Origin: Dactylellina haptotyla
Lineage: Eukaryota; Ascomycota; Orbiliomycetes; Orbiliales; Orbiliaceae
Reading direction: 5' to 3'
Length of the DNA stretch: 64,000 bases
NCBI GenBank assembly: GCA_031310005.1
Contig: CM062380.1
Coordinates: forward strand, 4,402,001-4,466,000
The notes beneath the pieces were generated by a model, which was not told the DNA's origin, ran no database searches, and saw only the letters and a list, made by a program, of their open reading frames with translations. Positions within the stretch are counted from its first letter, which is position 1. Each line of letters starts with the position of its first letter. The position numbers and the translations under genes were made by a program. Shown piece by piece: positions 33,350-43,933 of the stretch.

Positions 33350-34809
33350 TGTAGAAAGCGGTTGCTTAGAAAACTACTGGTTCTCTGGAGAGACTATTTT
33401 TTATGGAACTTGTGCGAGCGTGAAAAGTCAAGGGTTCATCAACCAAAGATTTCTTATAATTTCGTTAAGAGAGTAATCAATTATTTAATACCATTGTGAA
33501 GCGCAAAATACCAAAGCCTTGTCACATCGGAGTTTACTTCTCCCTACATGTCTCTCAAATTTCTCTGAGACGAAGTGATTGTCCTCTACTGATGATTGGA
33601 GGGTCTATCATCGGCAAGTGGCCTTACGGGATCATTCCATGAATATTTGAAGCCGCATCCTTCACGTATGTGAAGTATCTATGTGCGGATAGTACGGAAA
33701 ATGATGTGTTGTTCTGAGCCCCACCCGCCTTGAGCAGCGGCTGCAGGTTTTGGTTATCACTTTACATTCCTGGATGGTGGATGGCTTTGCGCTTTTGCGC
33801 AGCACTCGTGTCAGGATTTTCGTGCATATACCTTTCAGATTCACAGCCCCCTTGTCATGCCTGGTATAGCCGCTACATATTCGCGGAGTTGGAAACTCGC
33901 TACATGGGGTTATCTGTTATCTATTACCTAGAATTCTAGAAGTGAGCCGTGCGATGTATTGGCAAGGTGCTGAGGTCGCGTTGAGCGTGAGGTCGTATGG
34001 CGTACTAGTCCATCTCGCCATCTTGCACGCCAGAGTCAAATTACAAACTCGACAACCTATCCTGTGCATTGTGCATCATATGCATCATGATCATATCACA
34101 ATTCACGTTGAAGATACATAGGATTATTATTTCGTTAGGCCTGATAAGAGTTGGCCAACTGGAGTTATAAACCAGTTCAAATCAACCATATCGATCTCAA
34201 CGAACTAAGACCTTATCGGTAAATCCCTAAACAAAAGTTAATTTGATGAAATCCCCAAAAAAGAACGCTTAAACTGTCGTCGCACCGATAAGTCAACCGT
34301 AACTGACTGGATCCAGCTCTAATCTTGGGGCCTACGGTTGCAATTGGGAAAATAAGGCTGCTGAATATTGGATTCTCATGGTATCCAAACCGACAGGATC
34401 TGGAACGGGATCTTGCATTGCATCGGCTTATGCGTCTTACATTTCTGCCGTGTTGCCGATAGAGGCACAAGGTTAATTGATTTTCTTTACGTATTGTCCT
34501 CGTGACGGTTGAGGGGTTCGCGTGGGGTTTCAAAACACTGCGACTAGGCGTGGTCTGGCAGGCCAGGACACAAAAATCAGTAGGCGCAATGATGGGTATT
34601 ATCATGCCCGCGACCTAGACCTGGCATTTTTCGCGGTGGACAAAAGAAATTGTAAGGTCGCCACTCACTAGAACCGAAAAGTGGTGTCTGTGAACAAGAT
34701 ATCGAGCTAAAGGCTCCCTGCATCCGTGTTTCATAACGAACCTCTGACAAGTTTTCAAAAAAACAAGAACAATCTAATCCAAAATTTATTACCGACAATA
34801 ACCCCCGAG
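33350..34809. other. Shared upstream region of the divergent coiled-coil pair
   Basis: This 1.46-kb spacer contains the two putative promoters and the dispersed repeat at 33860-34195. No gene is supported. A repeat insertion here would separate or modify an originally bidirectional promoter. Confidence 0.45.
33860..34195 (+). repeat. Dispersed repeat, less mutated copy (inverted partner at 22010-22340)
   Basis: Pairs in inverted orientation with 22010-22340. This copy keeps more C and G (for example AGTTGGCCAACTGGAGTTAT and GTGCATTGTGCATCATATGC), so it is younger or escaped RIP. The block AGTTGGCCAACT is a 12-base palindrome near one end. Likely a solo LTR or non-autonomous element. Confidence 0.7.
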
Positions 34810-36342
34810 ATGGCTACCCGGACCGAGTTAGAAGAAAGAGCAACTAGGTTAAAGAATAATATTGAGCTCGCATCAGCGAAATTTGGCATTCTTCGATCAA
34901 AATCCATGCATGATATTGACAATGCAACTTCGAAATTGAAAACTGTTATGACTTCGGCCTCCAGAGAAACCCTTACACTTCTATCATATACCCAAAGTGA
35001 ATTTTCGGATACGAAGTTACTCAGAGATACTGATATCACCAATATCGTTGAGAATTTCGACGATAAGCGAGCTCCATTGTTACTAGCTAGCCTAGAGAGT
35101 TCTTCGGAGGAAATTGCACTTGCAGTTCGAAGTGGCAACTCAGAGATGCTTTTGAAGCGCCAAGATGCATTTGAAAAGATATTACAAGGCATGGATGGTA
35201 TTATCGCGTCTACAGAGTCTCTCCAACAGTTACACATGGCCTGCAGTAAGCAAGTAATGGAGTTCCAGAACAGACATTTGGGCCCAGATCTTCATAGAGA
35301 TATTACTATGATACTATTAGAAGTCGACCGCTTGAAAACCGAGGTAAATGGGGCTCTGGGACGCTCACGACTTGACTTGGGTATTTCGACAGGACGGCTC
35401 TCCACCATTCAGGCTGAAATAGCACAGAACAGGTATAAGATACAATCAAATCAAAGTAACCTGTATCAAAAAAGAATGGAAATGGATTCTGCGCAAAGAA
35501 ATAGGGCAGTTGCAGAACGCGAACAAGTCAACTACCAGAAGCGAGCTGCCGCTGCCCGGGAGGTTAGACCATACTACAGAGCCCTCGCGGATTTACATAA
35601 GGACTAACTTTTGTAACAGAGTGCTAGTAGCAGGAGAACGTCGGGGATATTGGCAGGAGTTCTTTCTCTTGGTCTATTCCTTCCATACACGATAGTAGCT
35701 TTAGTGGATGCAAATAATGACGAGAACATGGCGGCTCAGTATGCAGCCACGGCGAATAGATATGGCACCGAAGCTTCGAACTTGAAGCTATCTTGTATAT
35801 CCCTTGAATCGTCAATAGATTCCCTTCTTCGGACGAATACCAGCCTGGAAAATGAGGAAAGGGGACTATCTAGCGCTGTTCAAAGTCAGAAGCAAGAACT
35901 ATCTCTGCTTACCGATAGGATGCAAAACTTGGAACTGGAGCTGGAAAAGGTGGCAACCGGTTTGTCAAGCAATATTAAGGATCTTGAAAATTCGGTTAAG
36001 GCACTGGATCTCGATTCCAAAGAATTGAGAAACGACACGCAGAGGGTAAAGATTAGTGTCTCAGAATGGAGGGATAGATTCATCAGGTACCGAGATGCGT
36101 CCAAATTTGAGGTAAGAGAGACGAAGAGACTAGTGAGATCATCTCTCGTGCTTGAAGCGAGGCTATTGAAACCAGCTCCACAGCTTCGTGCTTCGCAGCT
36201 GGTTTACGAGACAACTCCACAGGGCATATTTTCACGATTAGCCATAGGATCTGGTTGCAAAATTTTGGTTGGATCCACTTTTAGTTTCCTTACTTATACA
36301 CCAGTATTCGTTATTATTGTTTTTATATGGTTCATCTTATAG
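34810..36342 (+). CDS. Coiled-coil protein with two hydrophobic segments, 491 aa (partner B)
   Basis: Exon 1 (34810-35562) and exon 2 (35620-36342) are joined by a 57-bp intron with a perfect CTAAC branch and TTGTAACAG acceptor, phase 0. Residues 1-250 are helical and charged (TELEERATRLKNNIELASAK; KRMEMDSAQRNRAVAEREQ). The intron falls just before a hydrophobic segment, residues 260-280 (GILAGVLSLGLFLPYTIVAL). A second long coiled coil follows (about 290-400: RMQNLELELEKVATGLSSN), and the last 31 residues are hydrophobic (ILVGSTFSFLTYTPVFVIIV). Helix - hydrophobic hairpin - helix is an architecture of membrane-active helical proteins, including alpha-helical pore formers, but also of ordinary membrane-tethered coiled coils; no sequence family is recognised. 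The frame is open upstream without an earlier ATG. Divergent from the 600-aa coiled-coil gene. Confidence 0.72.
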
Positions 36343-36697
36343 TTTACAGATTAAAGCGTCAAAAAGGGAAATTATACAAAAAGTATGTATTTAATTTAAA
36401 CTATAATATCTTAGAACCAATGCGTTGTGTGTTGCATTTATCATGCGGCGAAACTTGCTAGGCGGATAAACCACAATGCTGAAAAATATTTGCATATTAC
36501 GCGGTGTGAAAAGGCTTTCTCTCTTCGAATTTTACGGAAATGCCTAACAGTTTGAGGTTTGAGGCAGATTTTTGAATCCTTCAATGTATTCATCTTACCA
36601 TGCTTCCTCACAGCAGCCCCTCGCAATCATCTCACAGTACCCATATTTACTATTCCAGTAAACTTATTCCGAATCTTAGCATGCAGTTCGTCGACTG
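36343..36697. other. Intergenic
   Basis: Three-prime flank of the 491-aa gene; no coding signal. Confidence 0.4.
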
Positions 36698-36850
36698 ATG
36701 GCGACTTGTTTTCCCGATACAAAAGTATACACGGTCGGATGGCTTTACGCGTTACCCATCGAGCTTGCCGCGGTGCAGTTGGTACTCGACGAGACACATG
36801 GGAACTACCGATCGATCCTCACGACGACACCCACTATAACTTATTACCAG
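36698..36850 (+). pseudogene. Remnant of a nucleoside phosphorylase-type (PNP_UDP) N-terminal domain
   Basis: From ATG 36698 the frame reads DTKVYTVGWLYALPIELAAV, then QLVLDETHG, the characteristic start of PNP_UDP domains of fungal NLR and ankyrin proteins (YTVGWICALPLEMAAA...LDEEH). About base 36805 the reading must shift by one to give ELPIDPHDDTHYNL, matching the next part of the same domain (LPQDPNDxNxYxLG). After that, similarity is lost. So only the first 50 or so residues survive, with one frame break; the nucleotide-binding and repeat parts are absent. It is a relic of an NLR-like gene, close to the lipase-ankyrin gene at 39-41 kb. Confidence 0.7.
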
Positions 36851-37015
36851 AACCCACACCAAACACAACTAATAGCATCATTATAAGGGTTTTGCAAGGC
36901 ATCGTTGTAAGATTCCTGACCAGGAGAAACCCAAGAATCAAAATAGGCACCCGAACAAACAGGGCCATTCGAGTCATAGTAATAGTCAAGATGCTGCAAT
37001 TACGGCATTTATTAG

Positions 37016-37552
37016 CTGACGCTGAAATCAATTTTCAGAAATAGGGAGTGAATCGGAAAGCATACCAGTCGACAATGTGCGAAGGGAAGGTAAGGAGTGT
37101 AAACTTTAAAGCTGCTTGCACGGTCGTTCATATTCCCCACCAACTGAACAATGCGTTTTGTCCATTTGGCTGAATGCCATAATCGACACATTGCCCACCA
37201 AAAAACCAATTATCGCACAAGACAACATGGACTGTTCCGTCTTTAACGGCTTGTCGCTTCAGCAAATCAGTCTTGTTCCACGGGGTCGCGCTTATAACGA
37301 TGTCATTAGGGATTATGAATCCATCAGGCGGGGTTTTGTGCTTCGATGTATCAAACCAGGCGGGGGAGCTGACTATAGGATGTAAATTAGCAGGCTGGTG
37401 CTCATCCACATCATGGTGTAGTAGCATTTTGTGGAACATACGTAGCCAGTCGTAAGTATACCGGCTGGATTTGTTTTATCGGGACGTGGATGAGCCTGTA
37501 CAATGCCCATGACACTGATTCCAAGCAAAAAGGTCTTTGAAAATCTCCACAT
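37016..37552 (-). pseudogene. Small secreted Cys-containing protein, crystallin-like, with frame break
   Basis: ATG 37552 begins a signal peptide (MWRFSKTFLLGISVMGIVQA). A GTATAC donor near 37465 pairs with a CTGCTAATTTACATCCTATAG branch/acceptor region, leading to an exon reading SPAWFDTSKHKTPPDGFI, a dibasic KR site, and VHVVLCDNWFFGGQCVDYG. The next conserved part, QLVGNMNDRASSFKVYTP, is in another frame, so one base is gained or lost near 37150. 'VxLCxxxxFGGxC ... NDRxSSF' resembles the beta/gamma-crystallin-like fold of small fungal secreted proteins. Possible effector or apoplastic protein. Gene status depends on whether the frame break is real. Confidence 0.5.
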
Positions 37553-39143
37553 TTTCGGCTAACAATGTCTTTTACTGTTTTCCAGGCGCTGGAACGGATA
37601 TAAACGAAGAGAAGCTACTGGGTATAGTATTTGAAGGTTGTTCCTTGCACTTCAGAGGACTAATAATACCAGAAAGGGGTGTGCGCTATCCGGGGGCCTT
37701 TTATATAAAATTGCTGGATTTTTTAGGGACTCTGCCTGTGCGACCTAACCAAAATTCAGTTGTGCGATGCTTTGGCAGGTTCCCTAAATTCTCGGCTGCA
37801 CGCCCCCAAAACATGAGTTCTCCTTCTTGTAAATCACACGAACTAACGAGTAACAAATTTCACACCTTGGCGGTGTGTGCTTCCAGGTTTGACGCCTCAG
37901 TATTGTGTGATAGGTTTCTGTAAAATGTACATATGTATCGAAGTAAACGGTTTATTTCATCGGATGGAACGACCACATTCGGAAAATTTAGTCAAAACTA
38001 TCCTGGGGAAATATGAAACATGATCCTGAACAGTGGCTGCCGAGATTTCGGGTTACAGTTTAGCCATTGAGCTCCTCAGTTTAGCGAAATTATTTCGCAC
38101 TCAGCGAACACTCGCTTCTTTTTTTTTCGGGTGCTGTGTTATCAATTATATTTATATATTTATAGGAGTACGCGCCAAATACTCTGCTAAAGGATGGATG
38201 ATGTTGTGTTCGCTCAATAAATCTCAATAAGGCTATTTGTTAAACAGCAAATGCAACTGAGAGAACTGGGCATATATGATCATGTATTATGCAATGGACG
38301 CCCGGTCGGCTAGGAATTTGTTAATTTATCAGCCTCGCGTTTTTTAGAATAAGGTGTGGTAAGGCTTTTGCGATTTCACACGTTTGTTCGACCATGATTT
38401 TGCCTGTTGCCCGACGGGTTGGATGGGCACCAGATACAAAATACTGGGTGGGAATGTATGTATGCACGCGCATAGACACCGAGCGCCACCATGCCCTAAC
38501 AACTCAAAATTGTCCCAGACGATCGAGAGTGGAAGTCTCCCTTCTCTTCGGGTGTGTAACGTAGCACCCGTAGGCTACGCAAGGGCTTGGGCGTGCTACA
38601 AAAACGCCGACCCCGTAAACAGTTATTGAAATATGTATAAAAGGTATCATACCCGATATCCTGAGGGCCCGGAGGCTTAGGACAACCGTCTAACTGGGAT
38701 CGCTCCAGCGATGGTTGTGCCGCTGTGAGTACTGAGCAGCCCCGCATCCAAAAACCAATCCAAACAGGTTCGCGTAGGCGAACAACTCGGTTGGGGCAAC
38801 CTTTAGCAACGGGCTCGCGCTGGTTTCTTTTCTATTGGCTGCAGCAAAATGCGTGCCCTTGAGCCAGAAGGCTGACAAAATCCAAACTGGATATTCGCGG
38901 ATAGTCTGCAAATCCTTTATATTCCGACCGCCATTTGCTTCGCTTTTGTCATATACGTTAAATCTACAGTGGCCTCAGCGGGCAAATCTTTCTTTGCCGT
39001 ACTCATCCTTCATTCGGTGTAGCTGGGAGTCGAAGCCAGCTTCAAACTAGCTACCAAATTCGCTTCGCCGATAACGCATTACCTACGACATTCTATCACT
39101 TCGTTGTTTGAACAAAGGTTTACAACGGAAGCCGGGAGTGAGG
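37553..39143. other. Intergenic, no supported gene
   Basis: Open frames at 37537-37923 and 38384-38629 have no recognisable content and lie in the upstream region of the flanking genes. Nothing else is seen. Confidence 0.4.
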
Positions 39144-41462
39144 ATGAAATTACGCGAAGATGCCCGAGGGGAGCTCGCGCTCGTCATTAACATAGAAGGG
39201 ATAACTGTCATTGAAGAACCCAAAGATGGCATCACAGCAGAGTACTTCCACTCTATTCCTGATTATCATCCATAAGATTTGCTAACGCCAGGCCTTTCAT
39301 AACAACTGTAGCCTTATCTTCGTTCATGGCTTGGCGTCATCGCCACAAACATGCTGGACCCATAAAGAGTCAAACACGTTTTGGCCGAAGGACCTTTTAG
39401 CCCCCATGGCACCAACCGCACGTATACTAACCTACGGCTATAATTCAAATATTGTGGACAATGTTTCCGGTTTACGATTACGAGAACATGCTGATCGATT
39501 CCTTGATGACATCTTGGACGCCCGAAAGACGGTAAGCATCGACAGATATCCCCAAATCTGCAGGCGAAGTAATAACGCTAAGTCGAAATTATGCAGTGTC
39601 CGGACCGCCCTATCATATTCGTGGCGCACTCGCTTGGGGGCATTCTCATAAAACAGGTTCGTGGAGGTCCGATCCGTTGACATGAATGAGATTGTCTTAA
39701 CTGCGTGGATATTCTAGGCCGTTGTGCTAGCTGCTGGGAAGGATCGATACCGAACGGATATTCGCGATCGCGTCTCTGCAATGGTCTTTCTCAGTACACC
39801 ACACCGTGGCTCAGACCATGCTAGTATTGGGAAAGTCTTGGTAAACATGACCAAGGTTGCACTTAAGTCACCTGATTCGAGTTTGCTCAAAGCATTGGAA
39901 TCCAAAAATGAGACCCTCCTCGATCTAATGAAGGATTTCGGTGACGAATCGAAAAATATCCAAGCAGCTACTTTCTACGAAAAGAGCCCTACCAAGTTAG
40001 GTGGGATAAAGTCTGTTGTATGGTTGAGTCATTGCCCCGATCTACTTTTTTTAACGTCTCGCTAACTCAGGCCTTAATAAAAAGATTGTTTCTGAAGCCT
40101 CTGCTGTGATTGGTGTTCATGACGAACGGCCGTTCGGCCTGTCTTGCGATCACCACCAAGTTAGCAAGTTCTCAGGTCCTAATGACGATGGCTTTAAGAG
40201 GGTATCGCGTCGGATTTTGGAACTACTGGATAGAGCGAAGCAGAATGTCGAAGCATCCGTTGCGACCACGACTCCAGTCCCACCGATAAACAGACCAAGG
40301 TTAGAAATTTAACATTGTTGCAATATTGGAAGAGTGTCAAGAGACTGGATGTATTCAATAGAATCTTACTCTAACATACTTATTTCTCGTAGTAAGTTGC
40401 AAGAGCTACATAGAGTCAAACTATCGCACTATTATTTACATATTCTGATACTTTGACAATTTCTGCTAACGAAACAACTCAGCTTCACAAAATGAAAAAT
40501 CCTCCGCTTTTCGTTTATTGGAGCGGGATTCTATGACTAGCCGCGAAGAGCGCCAGTCTCCGCTTTTACAGACTGCTGGCTCTAAAGTGGAAGCCACTCC
40601 AAGCTCCTCAAACGCGATGTCTCCTAAGACTAACACTCATAAACATCCTGGTTCGGCAACCAACAACAATACTGTTACTAGAGAGACGATACTCCACTTT
40701 GCCACTAAAAAGGGAAGTTACCAAGACGTCGCGGCCGCCTTGGCTAGGGGCCACGACCTCAACACCCAAACGCCCAAGGGGGGGTATACAGCACTCATAA
40801 TAGCAGCTTACAGCGGGCACCTGGAAATAGCACGTTTGCTCCTTGAAGCCGGCGCCAACGTAAATATTCCAGATTACGAAGGGTCGACTCCAGTCCACAA
40901 AGCTTCTTTGATTGGAGCTACAGAACTCGTTCGGCTACTCATTGAGTACGAAGCTGATATTAATAGTGCACCGCATGAGTTGCAGGATTCGCCACTTATA
41001 GTTGCTTCAGCGAAAAATCATTTAGAGGTTGTGAAGATTCTTCTAGCTGCTGGCGCAGATGTGCAGGCACCGACAAGTAGTGGTTGGACTTCGTTGCATT
41101 TCGCGATCTTGGTAAAGAATGAAGAAATGGTAGCAGTTGTACTTGGATACGGTCCTAATATTAATGCGTGCGACAGAAGAGGGGTAACGCCGTTGCATTT
41201 AGCCGCGTTGGGTGGACTTACGAATTTGTGTGCGCAACTACTAGAACTCGGCGCAAATATCAATGCAGAGGACCGCGAATGCATAACACCTTTGAGGACA
41301 GCAGTACAAGCAGGACATTTAAATGTAGTGAAGTTTCTACTTCAAAGAGGTTCGAGGACCGATATTATCGGGAAAACGGATGGATATTCATTGCTAGAGG
41401 TAGCAGGTACAACTGGGAATACGGAGGTATACTATTACTTGGAAGAACAAGGAATAAGGTAA
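39144..41462 (+). CDS. NLR-like protein: SesB-type lipase/esterase domain plus ankyrin repeats
   Basis: N-terminal alpha/beta-hydrolase: LIFVHGLASSPQTCW (oxyanion strand), then across a 39531-39596 intron PIIFVAHSLGGILIKQ, with nucleophile Ser in AHSLG, then after an intron ending 39717 VSAMVFLSTPHRGSDHASIG and, after another, CDHHQVSKFSGPNDDGFKRV carrying the likely catalytic His. These are the hallmarks of SesB-like effector domains of fungal NLRs. About eight ankyrin repeats fill the last 260 residues (GYTALIIAAYSGHLEIARLL; GVTPLHLAALGGLTNLCAQL). No NACHT or NB-ARC P-loop lies between, so effector and sensor repeats are joined directly. Splicing is uncertain at the start (an ATG at 39144 reaches the hydrolase only with a one-base change near 39311) and before the ankyrin exon near 40310-40490. 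Roles in non-self recognition and cell death are known for NLRs with such domains; here inferred. Confidence 0.75.
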
Positions 41463-41643
41463 AGAATATTATACTGTCACAGCCCACGGTCTTGACAGCA
41501 CATGATCTCACCTTCCACCTGTACTCGATTCTACGCTCTGTTGTTGTCATCCCTCCCTAACCGTTATGTGTTGAAAAGATCAATCATTGATTTGGATGAA
41601 TCCCACACAAAATTTTGCCAAGAAACAACACATCTTATCATTG

Positions 41644-41924
41644 ATGTTCTCGCATATGCTTCTCATAATCACAGCTAGCTTAGTAGCGTGGTTCATTGTC
41701 AATGCAGTATACCAGCTCTATTTTCACCTTTAGCCAAGATTCCAGGGCCTTGGTACGCTGCTCTTTCGGTATGGTGGATGAACGTGAAGATCGTACAGGG
41801 AAACTTCTCTCTTGTTCTTCAACAGCTCCACGAGAAATACGGTAAGTTTTGGCTTAGTGTGATGACTCGTGCTTTCCCCGCAGAGTGGTATCGAAATCTT
41901 GGCAATCCGGTGATAGCGAGCTAG
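41644..41924 (+). pseudogene. Cytochrome P450 N-terminal remnant
   Basis: ATG 41644 or 41656 opens a membrane anchor (LLIITASLVAWFIVNAVYQL) followed by YFH, then, after a one-base deletion that creates CTT TAG, by PLAKIPGPWYAALSVWWMN and LQQLHEKYG. This is the anchor and Pro-rich hinge of a fungal P450. A GTAAGT donor follows at 41840; beyond the acceptor the text WYRNLGNPVIAS recalls VVRIGPNxVxxS with changes. The haem-binding core is missing. Dead fragment. Confidence 0.75.
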
Positions 41925-43390
41925 CGAAAATGAAGTTGTATTTACTAACTGCAGTATATCATCAGAGTGAACTAACTTGAACCTATCGCAAAATACGTAG
42001 TAACCTTGTAAGCTTCTTCTCGGTTGGTGTCAATCATCATGTGCGCGTAGTCTCCAATTCTGAAGAACTTTTTGCATTCGCTGCAAGAAGTGAATGTCTC
42101 TCCTTGCTTTTGTAAGCCCTTATAGTCGATGAATATGCGTCGGTAATAATTCGAAGTACAGATGGTTTCTTTAGCCCTTTAGACGGCATCACCTATTTGA
42201 AGCTGAATTCGTAGCTGATCTTCTATTTGAGAGTGATTCCCACGTAAATCCATCTCCATGCCAAGGTCCCAGGACCGTATCGTGCCACAGCATGGCAATC
42301 GAGATATTGTATCATGGAACTGGTCTTTGGGATGATCCATGAGGCGGAATATGTGAAGATATTTGCTGCGTCCCTGAAAGACATTGGTGTCAACTCCACG
42401 CTCGGGATGCTCTACTTCGAAATTTCGTCAAGAATAACTTACTATTTCAGATATAACCTCCAAAAGATCCGAGCTGCTCCTGATTAACCCTGATCCTGGT
42501 AATAATGCGTTCGGGTATTTTGCCAAAGTTCCAAACGTATTTAGCATGCGATCGAGATCTCACAGATTATTAACATGGATCACATACACCGCTTAGGGAT
42601 CTACTATCATCTATGCCAGTCTTGAAAGCCAAACAAAAAAACAAAAACGTGTCTCTGGCGCTCGACAACACGAAGTGTTGAACGAGCTTACGTTCCCAAA
42701 TCTTTTTCACATAAAACAAATCTGATAAGTCCATAATCACTAACCCTGCGGTTCTATCCTCCTACACTCGCTACTCAACAGGAGAAGATAATATCTGCTG
42801 TGCCGTTTTATATAAGCAAGCGTCCTTGTCCAGTGTTCCGGCTTTGGCGGTGGTGTCCCTGAAATTTACCGATATACTTCCCCCAGTCGTGTGCATGTGG
42901 GTTTACTGTTGCTGGCGTCGCGTCCCTTTGGATACTCTGTTTAGTCTCTTTGGTTCCATGGTAGTAGCTTACTATAACGAGCCTGAAACAGATTTATAGT
43001 GAAAGATGGATATTGTTATACTATACGTATATGGATTTGAACTTCACATATATAAGCTATTTTGATAAAGGTATCCTTGCGCTCTATAGTTGTAGGATTC
43101 TAGATAGTACATAACACCTAATACTTTTTTAATTTAAACATTTTTAAAGCGTACAACTAATTAAATATTCGCCAGAAACTCTTATCCATAATCAAGCTAC
43201 TATTGAGGAGTGTATAGGATCTGTCTTAAGAATACTATTATATTTTAGGCGCGTGAATACCGTATACTAAGCAACCTTGCATTACTTGTATCTAAATATA
43301 CATATACAACACAGTAAAAGCCTAGCTGTGCCATCAAGTATAGGTCTGCTCTAATCTGACCTATGTCATGGCTTTTAACAGCCTCGTCCC
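41925..43390. other. Intergenic, decayed, no supported gene
   Basis: Minus-strand text around 42060-42300 (SCSECKKFFRIGDYAHM) looks vaguely coding but cannot be assembled. AT content rises after 43000. No feature can be supported. Confidence 0.4.
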
Positions 43391-43933
43391 TTACTCAATT
43401 GTCCTCACGACGCCGGGGACATATTTTTTGGTGTGTGAATCGGTAAAGAATAGGCTAGGGTTGGCAACGATCTTATTAAGTATGAAGCCGTCACCAGTAT
43501 CCGTACCATTAGCCAGAACGCCCGTTTTAAATGGCCCCGTCAGACAGCCGCGACTTTTTCGATACCTTCCATCCCCAACGGGATTCGGGAAAGCGATTCT
43601 CGGGGGGCCGCTTTTGCCTTTTATGGCCTCGTGGATGTGTGTGGCTGTTCTAGCTGGAGATTGGTAGTCCCCGGTAACACCCCAGAGTTCGATATGATAG
43701 CAGATGGTCTGGGATGCAACGTTAATGCCATATCTAAACCTTCCCTTGGCCCCAGGTTCACCCGGGGCAGGCATGGAAGTATTGGTAACTACTTGATCAG
43801 GAGTAGCAATGACATCGTAAGTAGCATCGAAAAATAGTGTATCAAAGTTGTTTCGTGACTTCCAGCCTCCGGATGGGAAGGCCGAAACAACTTTGAATAG
43901 AGGTAATGCTGCCGCAATGAGAGCTAACTTCAT
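43391..43933 (-). CDS. Secreted CHRD-domain protein, 180 aa
   Basis: Single exon from ATG 43933 to stop. Residues 1-18 form a signal peptide (MKLALIAAALPLFKVVSA). The rest is one CHRD domain: FRYGINVASQTICYHIELWG, THIHEAIKGKSGPPRIAF, RGCLTGPFKTGV and a C-terminal FFTDSHTKKYVPGVVR. The HIHEA and GPP...F motifs are typical of CHRD domains, first described in chordin and common in fungal and bacterial extracytoplasmic proteins. The biochemical role is unknown. The protein is of usual length for single-domain fungal members and intact. Confidence 0.85.
   Translation of the reverse strand: MKLALIAAALPLFKVVSAFPSGGWKSRNNFDTLFFDATYDVIATPDQVVTNTSMPAPGEPGAKGRFRYGINVASQTICYHIELWGVTGDYQSPARTATHIHEAIKGKSGPPRIAFPNPVGDGRYRKSRGCLTGPFKTGVLANGTDTGDGFILNKIVANPSLFFTDSHTKKYVPGVVRTIE

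Noticed and set aside
33350-34809. Repeat in the coiled-coil spacer as a third gene
   Set aside because: The region matches the dispersed repeat at 22 kb and has no conserved reading frame.
37537-37923. 128-codon plus-strand frame
   Set aside because: Overlaps the first exon and upstream region of the secreted-protein gene on the other strand; no recognisable content.
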